Counted from the stretch's first letter, positions 7,842 through 14,111 are shown. The stretch: DNA of 17,634 nt from JALUUH01 sp964636675 (GCA_964636675.1 CAZWUO010000061.1:1-17634), one strand, 5' to 3'. The notes: a model not told the origin generated them from the sequence alone. A program made the numbers and translations.

Positions 7842-7871
7842 TGGGACGATTTTTGGGACTAAAGCTGGGAC
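7842..7871 (+). repeat. Three TGGGAC direct repeats at 12-bp spacing
   Basis: TGGGAC occurs at 7842-7847, 7854-7859 and 7866-7871, exactly 12 bp apart each time, between tRNA-Pro and the stop codon of the integrase relic. Short regularly spaced direct repeats at this position are typical of arm-type sites bound by the N-terminal domain of tyrosine integrases; that function is inferred from position. Confidence 0.55.
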
Positions 7872-8545
7872 TGTAAAGTAAGTATTATTGTTATTTTTCT
7901 GTTATGCCGAGTCTTTGTTCTGCCAAGGTGATCATGTCTGGGGGCGTCTTCTTCGATCCAGGTTCCATATTTTCTTCGAATCATTTCGACGCTAGTACCG
8001 GTTTGTTTGCTGATCCATTGTAAATCCATGCGGGCTGTTTTAGCATTTGTGAAATGTAAGTGTGTCTGCATTGACCTGGGCCACGGTATCTGATTCCAGC
8101 ATCAATAAAGGTGGCCTGCAAAAAAATGCTTGCGTAGTGACTTACAGCTTATGTGTGCGGCTTTGGTTTTTGTGTTGAAAAAAACGAAGTGTACTTTTTC
8201 GGTTTGTATTGTTCGATTATCGCGTTGCACAACATTAATTTTTTGGGCGGGTAAATTGCCGGTGATTTTATATTGACGTTCTAGTGCATTTGTAATTACG
8301 TACCCTGGCACGCTTTGAAATTCACATGTTCTTTTTCGTCGTATGGGTCTGTGTTTGTAATCAGACCAATCTCATCAAGCGTGAATGCGTCAGGGTCGCG
8401 ATCATCTGGTAAGGCAATTATCAAGCCTGCCGTGGTAACAGACAAATGTTGAATCAGCTAGCTCTTGTTTTTTAATTTTAGCCAAATATTAATAATGTTT
8501 GTTTTTTCGCGGCGTTAAGTAGCGCTCATGCGGCAGAGGGGGGGA
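7859..8545 (-). pseudogene. Decayed tyrosine recombinase/integrase
   Basis: Fragments in different minus-strand frames line up in order as a phage-type integrase. Near 8490-8510 is KTNIINIWLKL, like a core-binding segment; at about 8370-8413 is LPDDRDPDAFTLDEIG, the linker into the catalytic domain; at 8200-8270 is KINVVQRDNRTIQTEKV. At 8030-8103 is AGIRYRGPGQCRHTYISQML with the catalytic RHT box (8059-8067), and in another frame MIRRKYGTWIEED with the likely nucleophile Tyr codon at 7967-7969. At least two frame changes (about 8015-8045 and 8105) and a stop near 8310 separate the pieces, and the usual GH before the last helix is missing (KQTGTSVEM). It is therefore non-functional. It reads toward the 3' end of tRNA-Pro, the usual arrangement for an element integrated there. 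The upstream limit is approximate. Confidence 0.72.
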
Positions 8546-8609
8546 ATGGTATGAAGGAGGAAAAACAACCAAAACCGCTAATTAAACACTAATATTATAC
8601 TGGTTATTC

Positions 8610-8638
8610 TTGAAATACACTGATGTTTTGCTTATAAT
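8610..8638 (+). promoter_or_regulatory. Sigma-70 promoter of the toxin-antitoxin pair
   Basis: TTGAAA (8610-8615) and TATAAT (8633-8638) are separated by exactly 17 bases: 11 of 12 consensus positions. Transcription should start near 8644-8646, which is the toxin ATG itself. TTGC (8628-8631) and GCAA (8640-8643) form short inverted arms across the -10 box and could be an operator for the antitoxin. Confidence 0.75.
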
Positions 8639-8645
8639 TGCAAGT

Positions 8646-8900
8646 ATGCACTCAATCGAATGGACAACAAAATCACGTAAACAGCTGAAGAAGATCGACA
8701 ATTCAAAACGTGGCGCAATCATTTCAGCTGTTGAAACATTAAAAAAGTTTCCTGACGTTCAGAATGTTAAAACTTTGAGTAATCACAAGTTCAGTTATCG
8801 ACTCCGAGTTGGCCGATACCGCGTATTCTTCAGCGCATTAACTACAATCAAAGTAATTCGTATTGACGAGGTAAAAAAACGAGATGAGCAAACATACTGA
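8646..8900 (+). CDS. RelE-family toxin of a type II toxin-antitoxin system
   Basis: Predicted 84-residue basic protein of the RelE/ParE fold, probably a ribosome-dependent mRNA endonuclease. It shows the family layout: N-terminal helices with IEWTTKSRKQLKKID, then the sheet with SYRLRVGRYRVFFS and the C-terminal EVKKRDEQTY. I recall a close family in which the toxin ends in this same KRDE-TY motif and is paired with an XRE antitoxin. ATG 8646 (protein starting MHSIEW) fits the family; no Shine-Dalgarno sequence precedes it, and the promoter predicts an mRNA starting at or next to the start codon. The toxin comes first and overlaps the antitoxin by 17 bases, as in higBA-type pairs. It lies just beyond the integrase relic and may be cargo of the same element. 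No frameshift is seen. Confidence 0.88.
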   Translation: MHSIEWTTKSRKQLKKIDNSKRGAIISAVETLKKFPDVQNVKTLSNHKFSYRLRVGRYRVFFSALTTIKVIRIDEVKKRDEQTY

Positions 8901-9231
8901 AATAAAATATCAAACTATCGAGCAAAACGGAGAACCTGCTTTTGCTGTTGTGCAATATAAAGAATTTCTTGCCTTGCTTGAAGAGAGAGAGCTAAACAAA
9001 ACGCCGACAATCCCTCACGAAGTCGTAAAACGCAATTTAGAAGACGGTTTGTCATTGCTTCGCGCGTGGCGTGAATATCTTGATATCACTCAAGAAGAAA
9101 TGGCAGAACGTTTAAGTATATCCCAAGGGGCGGTTGCTCAACAAGAAGTGCCAAATACAACACCTCAAAAACGAACACGCAAAAAATGGGCTGATGCTTT
9201 AGGTCTAACGTTAGATCAAGTTACAGAATAA
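8884..9231 (+). CDS. XRE-family antitoxin
   Basis: Predicted 115-residue partner that neutralises the preceding toxin and represses the shared promoter. The N-terminus (about 8-40, YQTIEQNGEPAFAVVQYKEF) resembles the Phd/YefM-like segment seen in this antitoxin group. The C-terminal half (about 55-115) is a helix-turn-helix with WREYLDITQEEMAERLSIS and QGAVAQQE, ending in ADALGLTLDQVTE. GAGG at 8868-8871 is 12 bases before the ATG, so translation probably depends partly on coupling to the overlapping toxin. A hairpin terminator lies about 50 bases after the stop. Confidence 0.87.
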   Translation: MSKHTEIKYQTIEQNGEPAFAVVQYKEFLALLEERELNKTPTIPHEVVKRNLEDGLSLLRAWREYLDITQEEMAERLSISQGAVAQQEVPNTTPQKRTRKKWADALGLTLDQVTE

Positions 9232-9283
9232 TTCATAGAAGTATATTCAGAAGCGTAGTGCTTAATTTTATATTTGATATAAG

Positions 9284-9307
9284 AAAAGGGGTCAAACGGT
9301 CTCTTTT
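9284..9307 (+). terminator. Terminator hairpin after the toxin-antitoxin pair
   Basis: A 10-bp stem (9284-9293 with 9298-9307, loop AAAC) ends in TTTT. Three of the pairs are G-U, so it is stable only as a plus-strand RNA; read on the other strand these become mismatches. That orientation fits termination of the antitoxin transcript. Confidence 0.6.
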
Positions 9308-9333
9308 CATTAATGCCTATCATCCAGCGAAGA

Positions 9334-10191
9334 TTATGTTGCTAACAGCTTCGACCAAATCAATTTCATGCTGCGATAAATAGTCCATAAAAAGAATAAC
9401 GGAAAAATGATGGTTTGAATTGTAAATACCACGATTAAATTTATCACATAGGTCGTTGCTTCTGCTGCCGATGTTTTATACTTCTCGAGTTTGTCTTTCA
9501 GCGACAAGTTATCAGTGGCAGAATTAAATAATCGTTTTACTTTATCCAGCGCTCCCTCATCGGTTTTGAATTGAGTTGGTTCTTCTTCATTGCTTATTTT
9601 GCTAATGGTTTCCACCGTGTTGCCCAGTTTTTCCGTCGACTCGGTATACTGCTGTTGTAAAAACTGCTCGTATAATAGTTCGCTGCCGATGGTGGATAGT
9701 GGCACCGAAAAGCGCAGGAATAATATAATAATTACCGCAGAAAGAATCAGCTTACGTGTCGTCAATGAAAATAATTTTGGCCACCATATGCTGATGCAAT
9801 ACAGGCTCAATAATACGACTAAAAAGCCACTCACCACCTCAGTTGCGCTTATCGAAAGAAATATTTTTTGGATGCCTAAGGAAGCCGATGCGGCTAACAT
9901 CACCCATGAGAACTGCTCTACCAAATCATTGATTGGGTCTAATACCTGACCTGGCGCAAAGTTCACACCAAGCCCAGCGGGGTGTAACGCAACTTCGGTA
10001 CCTTGGGCGACTGAAATAACTCCATTTAATCCGCGAGCGATTCCAAAGGTTACGAGTGATCTCTCGAAAGCATCATTTGTATAATATTCGCCTTTGCTAT
10101 CAAGCGTGCCGTATAGGGCAAGAAAAATGAGTGCCAGAAAAATAGTGGTAGCAATGAGTTTTCCGCTTAAAGTGATTTTATTTTGCATCAT
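9334..10191 (-). CDS. Conserved inner-membrane protein of unknown function
   Basis: Protein of 285 residues that I cannot assign a function. Hydrophobic segments are visible at about 9-28, 96-114 (weaker), 118-137, 147-164 and 246-271. A conserved-looking block GIARGLNGVISVAQGTEVAL with AGLGVNFAPGQVLDPINDLVEQFSW (about 50-96) sits between the first and second segments, on one face of the membrane. A charged, probably helical region (171-245) precedes the last transmembrane helix. I believe similar proteins occur as unnamed membrane proteins in other gammaproteobacteria. Two adjacent ATG codons open the frame and no clear Shine-Dalgarno sequence is seen. It is convergent with the toxin-antitoxin pair and divergent from the next gene, so it is probably monocistronic. 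Confidence 0.85.
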   Translation of the reverse strand: MMQNKITLSGKLIATTIFLALIFLALYGTLDSKGEYYTNDAFERSLVTFGIARGLNGVISVAQGTEVALHPAGLGVNFAPGQVLDPINDLVEQFSWVMLAASASLGIQKIFLSISATEVVSGFLVVLLSLYCISIWWPKLFSLTTRKLILSAVIIILFLRFSVPLSTIGSELLYEQFLQQQYTESTEKLGNTVETISKISNEEEPTQFKTDEGALDKVKRLFNSATDNLSLKDKLEKYKTSAAEATTYVINLIVVFTIQTIIFPLFFLWTIYRSMKLIWSKLLAT

Positions 10192-10222
10192 GATGAAAAG
10201 TTCGATAGCCTGAATTTTATTT

Positions 10223-10248
10223 TTTATCTAAGGGGTCTCTAAGATAAA
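10223..10248. repeat. Inverted repeat between divergent genes
   Basis: TTTATCT (10223-10229) and AGATAAA (10242-10248) are perfect 7-bp arms separated by 12 bases. They lie 32 bases upstream of the membrane-protein start and about 85 upstream of the following plus-strand gene. Neither strand gives a T tract after the stem, so an operator is more likely than a terminator; no function is demonstrated. Confidence 0.35.
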
Positions 10249-10332
10249 GGGAATCTATTATATGGGACGTTGGTCGGGTAGTCTAGAGTGTGGGATAGCT
10301 CAGATCGATCTTCTAGGACGTAGAGGAAAACA

Positions 10333-10716
10333 GTGAAAATGAATCAGTCAATTGAAAATCAAATTCTAGAATGTGAAGATCAGCTAAAACAAGCAATGCT
10401 TTATTCAGACATCGCTGAACTCGATAAATTGCTTGCAACTGATCTTATTTTTACCAACCATCTCGGTCAGCTGATGACTAAAAAAGATGATTTAACGGCA
10501 CATAAACAAAAAATATTAAAAATTAGTAAGATTGTGATTTCTGATCAAAAAATTAAAATTTATGGAGATATCGCCATTGTCGTTGCGCATGCCCATATTG
10601 TTGCTCGTTTTAACGATGAAGAATCGGAGAATAATTTTCGTTTTACGCGTGTTTGGCGTAGGGTATCAAAAAATGCCTGGGAAATTATCGCAGGACATTC
10701 AGGTATCGTCGTTTGA
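10333..10716 (+). CDS. SnoaL/NTF2-like (DUF4440-type) protein
   Basis: A 127-residue protein with the layout of the NTF2-like cone fold: an N-terminal helix (IENQILECEDQLKQAML), a helix-loop with LDKLLATDLIFTNHLGQLMTKKD, and a curved sheet (IVISDQKIKIYGDIAIVVAHAHIVARF, with FRFTRVWRRVSKNAWEIIAGHSG at the end). This family includes small enzymes and ligand-binding proteins; nothing here identifies the substrate. GAGG (10323-10326) is six bases before the GTG at 10333 and twelve before an ATG at 10339, so GTG is preferred. It stands alone and is convergent with the lipoprotein gene. Confidence 0.8.
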   Translation: MKMNQSIENQILECEDQLKQAMLYSDIAELDKLLATDLIFTNHLGQLMTKKDDLTAHKQKILKISKIVISDQKIKIYGDIAIVVAHAHIVARFNDEESENNFRFTRVWRRVSKNAWEIIAGHSGIVV

Positions 10717-10782
10717 AAATATATTCATCGCATCAAAAACCTGTTCCTCAGAGGTTCCCTAGAAGAGACATTTAAGGCGTGC

Positions 10783-10814
10783 CGTCAATTAAAATATGAT
10801 CATATCAATTGACG
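10783..10814. repeat. Nested palindrome between convergent genes
   Basis: CGTCAATT (10783-10790) and AATTGACG (10807-10814) are perfect 8-bp arms enclosing a perfect 12-bp palindrome ATATGATCATAT (10794-10805). It lies between the stop codons of two convergent genes, 66 bases from one and 14 from the other. There is no T tract on either side, so it is not a standard intrinsic terminator, though it could still stall or protect both transcripts. Confidence 0.6.
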
Positions 10815-10828
10815 ACAGACCCTAACAT

Positions 10829-11425
10829 TTACAGCCCTGATTCCGCGAGCAAAGAGTCGTCATTTTCAGTGACGTTATTTTGTTGTTTGGCAAGCGTATC
10901 GGTGTAAACAAAAACGGCTCGACGGTTAGCAGCCCATGCATTTTCATTTTGTGCTTGGAGCTGGGGTTTTTCTTCGCCATAACTGGTGATGGTTACTTGC
11001 TGACGCTGCACGCCTTGTTGAATTAGTTCTTGTTTAATCACATTCGCACGTTGCACGCCCAATACTTTATTGTAACGCTGAGAGCCACGATCATCCGTAT
11101 GGCCTTCTATTTTAACGCTAAACTCAGGGTTATCGACCAGGAAGCCTACATGGGTGCTGATAATTTTTCGGTTTTCTTTGTTGAGCTGACTGGAGTCGAA
11201 ATCGAATAATACCGTCGTGGTCTTAGCGGGTTCGGGTGGTTTTGCTTTGATGTTAATGACTTGAGTGACTGGTGCCTCGGTCGCAGAAATTAACGCGGGT
11301 TTTTCTTCAACGACATCAATCCTGACGGGTTCGTGGGTTATTGGTTCCGCAATGGGTTTGTTGCTGGCGCATCCGGCCAATGCGAGCAATGATAGGGGTA
11401 ATAATAAAGTGATTTGCATTTTCAT
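10829..11425 (-). CDS. OmpA-domain outer-membrane lipoprotein (Pal-like)
   Basis: Predicted 198-residue lipoprotein that anchors the outer membrane to peptidoglycan. A signal peptide ends in the lipobox LALAGC with the lipidated Cys19; Ala at +2 favours the outer membrane. A proline/acid-rich linker (about 22-68) leads to a C-terminal OmpA-like domain (about 70-175) with FDFDSSQL, EGHTDDRGS and ANRRAVFVY; D111 and R126 are at the positions that hold diaminopimelate in the family. It is not in a tol-pal cluster and has a longer linker than true Pal, so I give no gene symbol. The start is MKMQITLL; GAGG lies 12 bases before it. Its upstream region contains a large structured leader and a candidate promoter. 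Confidence 0.9.
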   Translation of the reverse strand: MKMQITLLLPLSLLALAGCASNKPIAEPITHEPVRIDVVEEKPALISATEAPVTQVINIKAKPPEPAKTTTVLFDFDSSQLNKENRKIISTHVGFLVDNPEFSVKIEGHTDDRGSQRYNKVLGVQRANVIKQELIQQGVQRQQVTITSYGEEKPQLQAQNENAWAANRRAVFVYTDTLAKQQNNVTENDDSLLAESGL

Positions 11426-11460
11426 AGTGGTTTATATCCTCTGAAGTAGGTTAATATTTT

Positions 11461-11546
11461 TGTAACTACTCAGCTCACCCTTGATTTGTCCGATGAGCGC
11501 TTTTTCCTTGTTCTCGAACAAATCAAATGCAATCTGGGCAGTTACA
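11461..11546 (-). promoter_or_regulatory. Nested inverted repeat in the leader of the OmpA-like lipoprotein gene
   Basis: Outer arms TGTAACT (11461-11467)/AGTTACA (11540-11546) and inner arms TTGATTTGT (11481-11489)/ACAAATCAA (11518-11526) are both perfect and properly nested, giving an 86-base hairpin with one internal loop and a 28-base apical loop. Read on the minus strand it lies 36 bases upstream of the lipoprotein start, within the predicted 5' untranslated region. It could control translation or mRNA stability. The match to a known riboswitch or thermometer class is not apparent to me. Confidence 0.55.
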
Positions 11547-11642
11547 TATTTTTTTCATAGCCGTAAACTCAAATGAAAATCAAAGAGTCATGGCTGTCAT
11601 GAAACAACGACGAATTTTCAAAAGAAACTCTGTTTATCTTTA

Positions 11643-11670
11643 TCTATACAGCGTAATTTAACACGGTGAA
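11643..11670 (-). promoter_or_regulatory. Candidate sigma-70 promoter for the OmpA-like lipoprotein
   Basis: On the minus strand TTCACC (11665-11670) and TATAGA (11643-11648) are separated by 16 bases. Transcription would start near 11636 and give a leader of about 210 bases. Perfect 10-bp inverted arms TATACAGCGT (11645-11654) and ACGCTGTATA (11686-11695) overlap the -10 box and lie upstream of the -35 box, so they could be operator halves. Confidence 0.4.
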
Positions 11671-11695
11671 AAATACGTAAAAAACACGCTGTATA
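11645..11695. repeat. 10-bp inverted repeat around a candidate promoter
   Basis: TATACAGCGT (11645-11654) and ACGCTGTATA (11686-11695) are perfect inverted copies whose starts are 41 bp apart, about four helical turns. Together with the hairpins at 11461-11546 and 11885-11974 it makes 11426-11990 a gene-poor, repeat-rich stretch. No convincing coding region is seen there apart from the short frame at 11830. Confidence 0.55.
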
Positions 11696-11829
11696 ACAAC
11701 TTACAACAGAGGTCTAGTGCAATAAGTCAACTCTCGAGTGATACACCGAGATGTTTTAACTCTTCAGATAGCAATACACGTACCTTAGTGCGGTATGCCA
11801 AGAATGGTATGTTTGGAAGGAGGGGAAGA

Positions 11830-11886
11830 ATGATCCTAAAAACACGTGATATTATGCTGTTTTTTTTACGGGTACAGCGACGTTGA
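11830..11886 (+). CDS. Possible 18-codon small protein or leader peptide
   Basis: An ATG at 11830 is preceded by AAGGAGG (11817-11823) at six bases, the best ribosome-binding site in the window. The frame encodes 18 residues, M-ILKTRDIMLFFLRVQRR, with a hydrophobic middle and a basic end, and stops at a TGA that overlaps the first bases of the 27-bp inverted repeat. No promoter is evident on this strand and I recognise no family. It could be a real small protein, a leader peptide acting with the adjacent hairpin, or a chance purine run. Confidence 0.25.
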   Translation: MILKTRDIMLFFLRVQRR

Positions 11887-11974
11887 ATCAACAGACCGGC
11901 TAAAGCCTCGATTTCCAAAACTCCTGCTTTGCAGGTCGAGGTCGAGGTCGAGGCTTTAGCCGGTCTGTTGATTC
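11885..11974. repeat. Perfect 27-bp inverted repeat downstream of acs
   Basis: Bases 11885-11911 and 11948-11974 are exact reverse complements (27 of 27), enclosing 36 bases. The enclosed part has a small hairpin CCTGC (11923-11927)/GCAGG (11931-11935), and GTCGAG is repeated three times in tandem (11935-11952), the last copy running into the right arm. The element starts 16 bases after the acs stop codon. No T tract follows on either strand, so it resembles a REP/BIME-type or mRNA-stabilising element more than a simple terminator. Confidence 0.8.
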
Positions 11975-11990
11975 GAAGGAGTAAAGTGCC

Positions 11991-14111
11991 CTAAATCTTA
12001 CCTTGTAACTGATCCAAGATAGCTGCGTTTTCCAAGGTGGAAGTATCTTGGGTAATCTTTTCACCTTTGGCGATGGTTCTTAATAGGCGGCGCATGATTT
12101 TTCCGGAGCGTGTTTTTGGTAAATTATCAGCGAAACGAATTTGCTCGGGTTTTGCGATGGGGCCGATTTCTTTAGCAACCCAGTGACGTAGTTCTATTGT
12201 TAATGCTTCGTCAATACCATTCGCAGGGCGGTCACCTTTTAATACCACATAAGCAAAAATAGCCTCGCCTTTGATATCATGTGGGTATCCCACCACCGCC
12301 GCTTCAGCAACCTGTTCATGGGCGACCAGGGCGGACTCCACTTCCATGGTACCGAGTCGATGGCCGGAAACATTTAATACATCATCTATCCGCCCCATAA
12401 TCCAAAAATAACCATCGGCGTCTTTGCGCGCACTGTCACCAACGACATAATATTTACCACCCCATTCGCCCCAATAAGTCTCTTTGTAACGCTGTGGGTC
12501 TCCCCATACATCTCTGAGCATCGAGGGCCAGGGTTTTTTAATGACGAGTAAACCGCCTTGATTCGCTTCGGTAATAGGATTGCCATCTTTATCGACAACG
12601 TCAGCATCAATGCCCGGTAAGGCGCGGGTACACGAACCTGGCTTGGTGGGCATGGCACCGGGTATCGGCGCTAACATGTGGGCGCCTGTTTCGGTTTGCC
12701 ACCAGGTGTCGACAATCGGGCAACGTTCTTTCCCAATGACTTGGTGATACCACATCCAGGCTTTCGGATTAATCGGCTCACCCACCGTGCCGAGTAAACG
12801 AATGCTGGATAAGTCATAACTATTAGGAATATCATCGCCGAATTTCATCAGTGCACGTATTGCCGTCGGCGCGGTATAAAAAATTGAAACCTTGTGATCT
12901 TGGCAAATTTTCCAAAAGCGGCCACCGTCGGGCACGGTGGGTGCGCCTTCATACATGAGCATCGTACTACCGGTGGCAAGAGGGCCATACGCGACATAGC
13001 TGTGACCGGTAATCCAGCCTACATCGGCTGTACACCAAAATACATCGCTGTCTTTTATATCAAACACCCATTTCATCGTTAGGATGGTATTCAATAAATA
13101 TCCGCCCGTGGAATGCTGTATGCCTTTGGGTTTACCCGTAGAGCCTGAGGTATAAAGTAAAAACAACGGATGCTCGCTACTGACCCACTCGGGTTCGCAA
13201 TCGCTTGTTTGGTTTGCAATGGCGTCGTTCCACCAAATATCCCGTCCCTTTTGCATTGCGATTTCATGGCCGGTGCGCTGGTATACAATTACTTTCTGCA
13301 AACTTGTGCAGGCATTGTCGAGCGCAGCATCGGCCGCTGCTTTTAATTCAACAATTTTTCCACCACGGGTACCACCATCCGCGGTAATCAGCATTTTTGC
13401 GCCCGCATCTTCAATCCGGTCACGCAATGATGCCGCTGAAAAACCACCAAAGACCACAGAATGTATGGCGCCGATTCTGGCGCAGGCTTGCATCGCAATC
13501 GTGGCTTCAGGTGTCATCGGCATATAGATAACAACCACATCGCCTTTGTTAACACCGTGTGCTTTTAAAGTATTCGCAAACTGACACACCTTGGCGTGCA
13601 ATTCAGCATAAGTCAGGCTTGTAACATCGCCGCCTTCCCCTTCGAAGATAATCGCTGTTTTGTCTCCTTTATCGGCCAGGTTACGATCCAAGCAATTATA
13701 AGAAACATTGAGCAAGCCATCACTAAACCATTGGTAATGCGGCGCATTGGACGAATCGAGGACTTGGCTAAACGGTTGCTGCCAGCTGATGTGTTCGCGG
13801 GCTTGTCTGGCCCAAAAACCTTGGTAATCTTTTTCAGCTTCTTGATATAAGTCAGCCAGTGCTGATTTGCTTAAATTAGCAGCATCGACAAAGCTTTGTG
13901 GCGGCTCAAAGAGCCGGTTTTCTAACAAAATGGAATCAATATTCACGGATGTTTTGGTTTCTGTGCCGGTATCTGCGTTTATATTTTTTGCATTATCTTC
14001 CGGTGTCGGGTTCTCGGGTGCCATATTCATAGGGGTTTCTGCTAGTGGTTTTGTCGACTCAGGTGTGCGACCACGTAGGAAATTGAAAATAGACTGTAGC
14101 GTAGAACTCAT
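11991..14111 (-). CDS. acs: Acetyl-CoA synthetase (AMP-forming)
   Basis: Cytoplasmic ANL-superfamily enzyme that activates acetate through acetyl-AMP to acetyl-CoA. Clear motifs are YTSGSTGKPKG (320-330, phosphate-binding loop), TADVGWITGHSY, VGEPINP, DTWWQTETG (468-476, whose tryptophan closes the acyl pocket and indicates acetate), GRIDDVLNVSGHRLGT and PKTRSGKIMRR with catalytic Lys671, the usual acetylation target. It is 706 residues, about 50 more than E. coli Acs, because of an N-terminal extension: residues 1-58 are rich in Pro, Glu, Thr and Asn and look disordered. AGGAGGAG about eight to ten bases before the ATG at 14111 supports this long form; a shorter start at M28 or M30 is possible. 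It is transcribed alone, divergently from the DNA-glycosylase gene. Confidence 0.96.
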   Translation of the reverse strand: MSSTLQSIFNFLRGRTPESTKPLAETPMNMAPENPTPEDNAKNINADTGTETKTSVNIDSILLENRLFEPPQSFVDAANLSKSALADLYQEAEKDYQGFWARQAREHISWQQPFSQVLDSSNAPHYQWFSDGLLNVSYNCLDRNLADKGDKTAIIFEGEGGDVTSLTYAELHAKVCQFANTLKAHGVNKGDVVVIYMPMTPEATIAMQACARIGAIHSVVFGGFSAASLRDRIEDAGAKMLITADGGTRGGKIVELKAAADAALDNACTSLQKVIVYQRTGHEIAMQKGRDIWWNDAIANQTSDCEPEWVSSEHPLFLLYTSGSTGKPKGIQHSTGGYLLNTILTMKWVFDIKDSDVFWCTADVGWITGHSYVAYGPLATGSTMLMYEGAPTVPDGGRFWKICQDHKVSIFYTAPTAIRALMKFGDDIPNSYDLSSIRLLGTVGEPINPKAWMWYHQVIGKERCPIVDTWWQTETGAHMLAPIPGAMPTKPGSCTRALPGIDADVVDKDGNPITEANQGGLLVIKKPWPSMLRDVWGDPQRYKETYWGEWGGKYYVVGDSARKDADGYFWIMGRIDDVLNVSGHRLGTMEVESALVAHEQVAEAAVVGYPHDIKGEAIFAYVVLKGDRPANGIDEALTIELRHWVAKEIGPIAKPEQIRFADNLPKTRSGKIMRRLLRTIAKGEKITQDTSTLENAAILDQLQGKI

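Noticed and set aside
7859..8311. Two separate short hypothetical minus-strand proteins after tRNA-Pro
   Set aside because: Both are frame fragments of a single decayed integrase, as shown by the RHT box and tyrosine motif falling in adjacent frames.
8551..8592. Short frame ATGAAGGAGGAAAAA... before the toxin promoter
   Set aside because: Only 13 codons, no ribosome-binding site of its own, and it lies upstream of the mapped promoter elements; the GGAGG run looks incidental.
7719..9310. CRISPR array or larger defence island next to the tRNA
   Set aside because: The only regular repeats are three 6-mers 12 bp apart, with no spacer structure and no cas or other defence genes beyond the toxin-antitoxin pair.
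10268..10277. TGGTCGGG, the reverse complement of the last eight bases of tRNA-Pro, considered as the far attachment site
   Set aside because: Only eight bases match and the orientation is inverted, which is not expected for attL/attR and is close to chance in a window of this size.
11645..11695. LexA-box interpretation of the CTGTATA-like arms
   Set aside because: The half-sites are in the wrong relative orientation and 31 bases apart, unlike the compact SOS palindrome.
11727..11918. Minus-strand frame of 63 codons starting at a TTG inside the loop of the 27-bp inverted repeat
   Set aside because: The start is a TTG only two bases after a purine run, half of the N-terminus is encoded by the inverted repeat itself, and the sequence resembles no family I know. 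Probably a chance frame.
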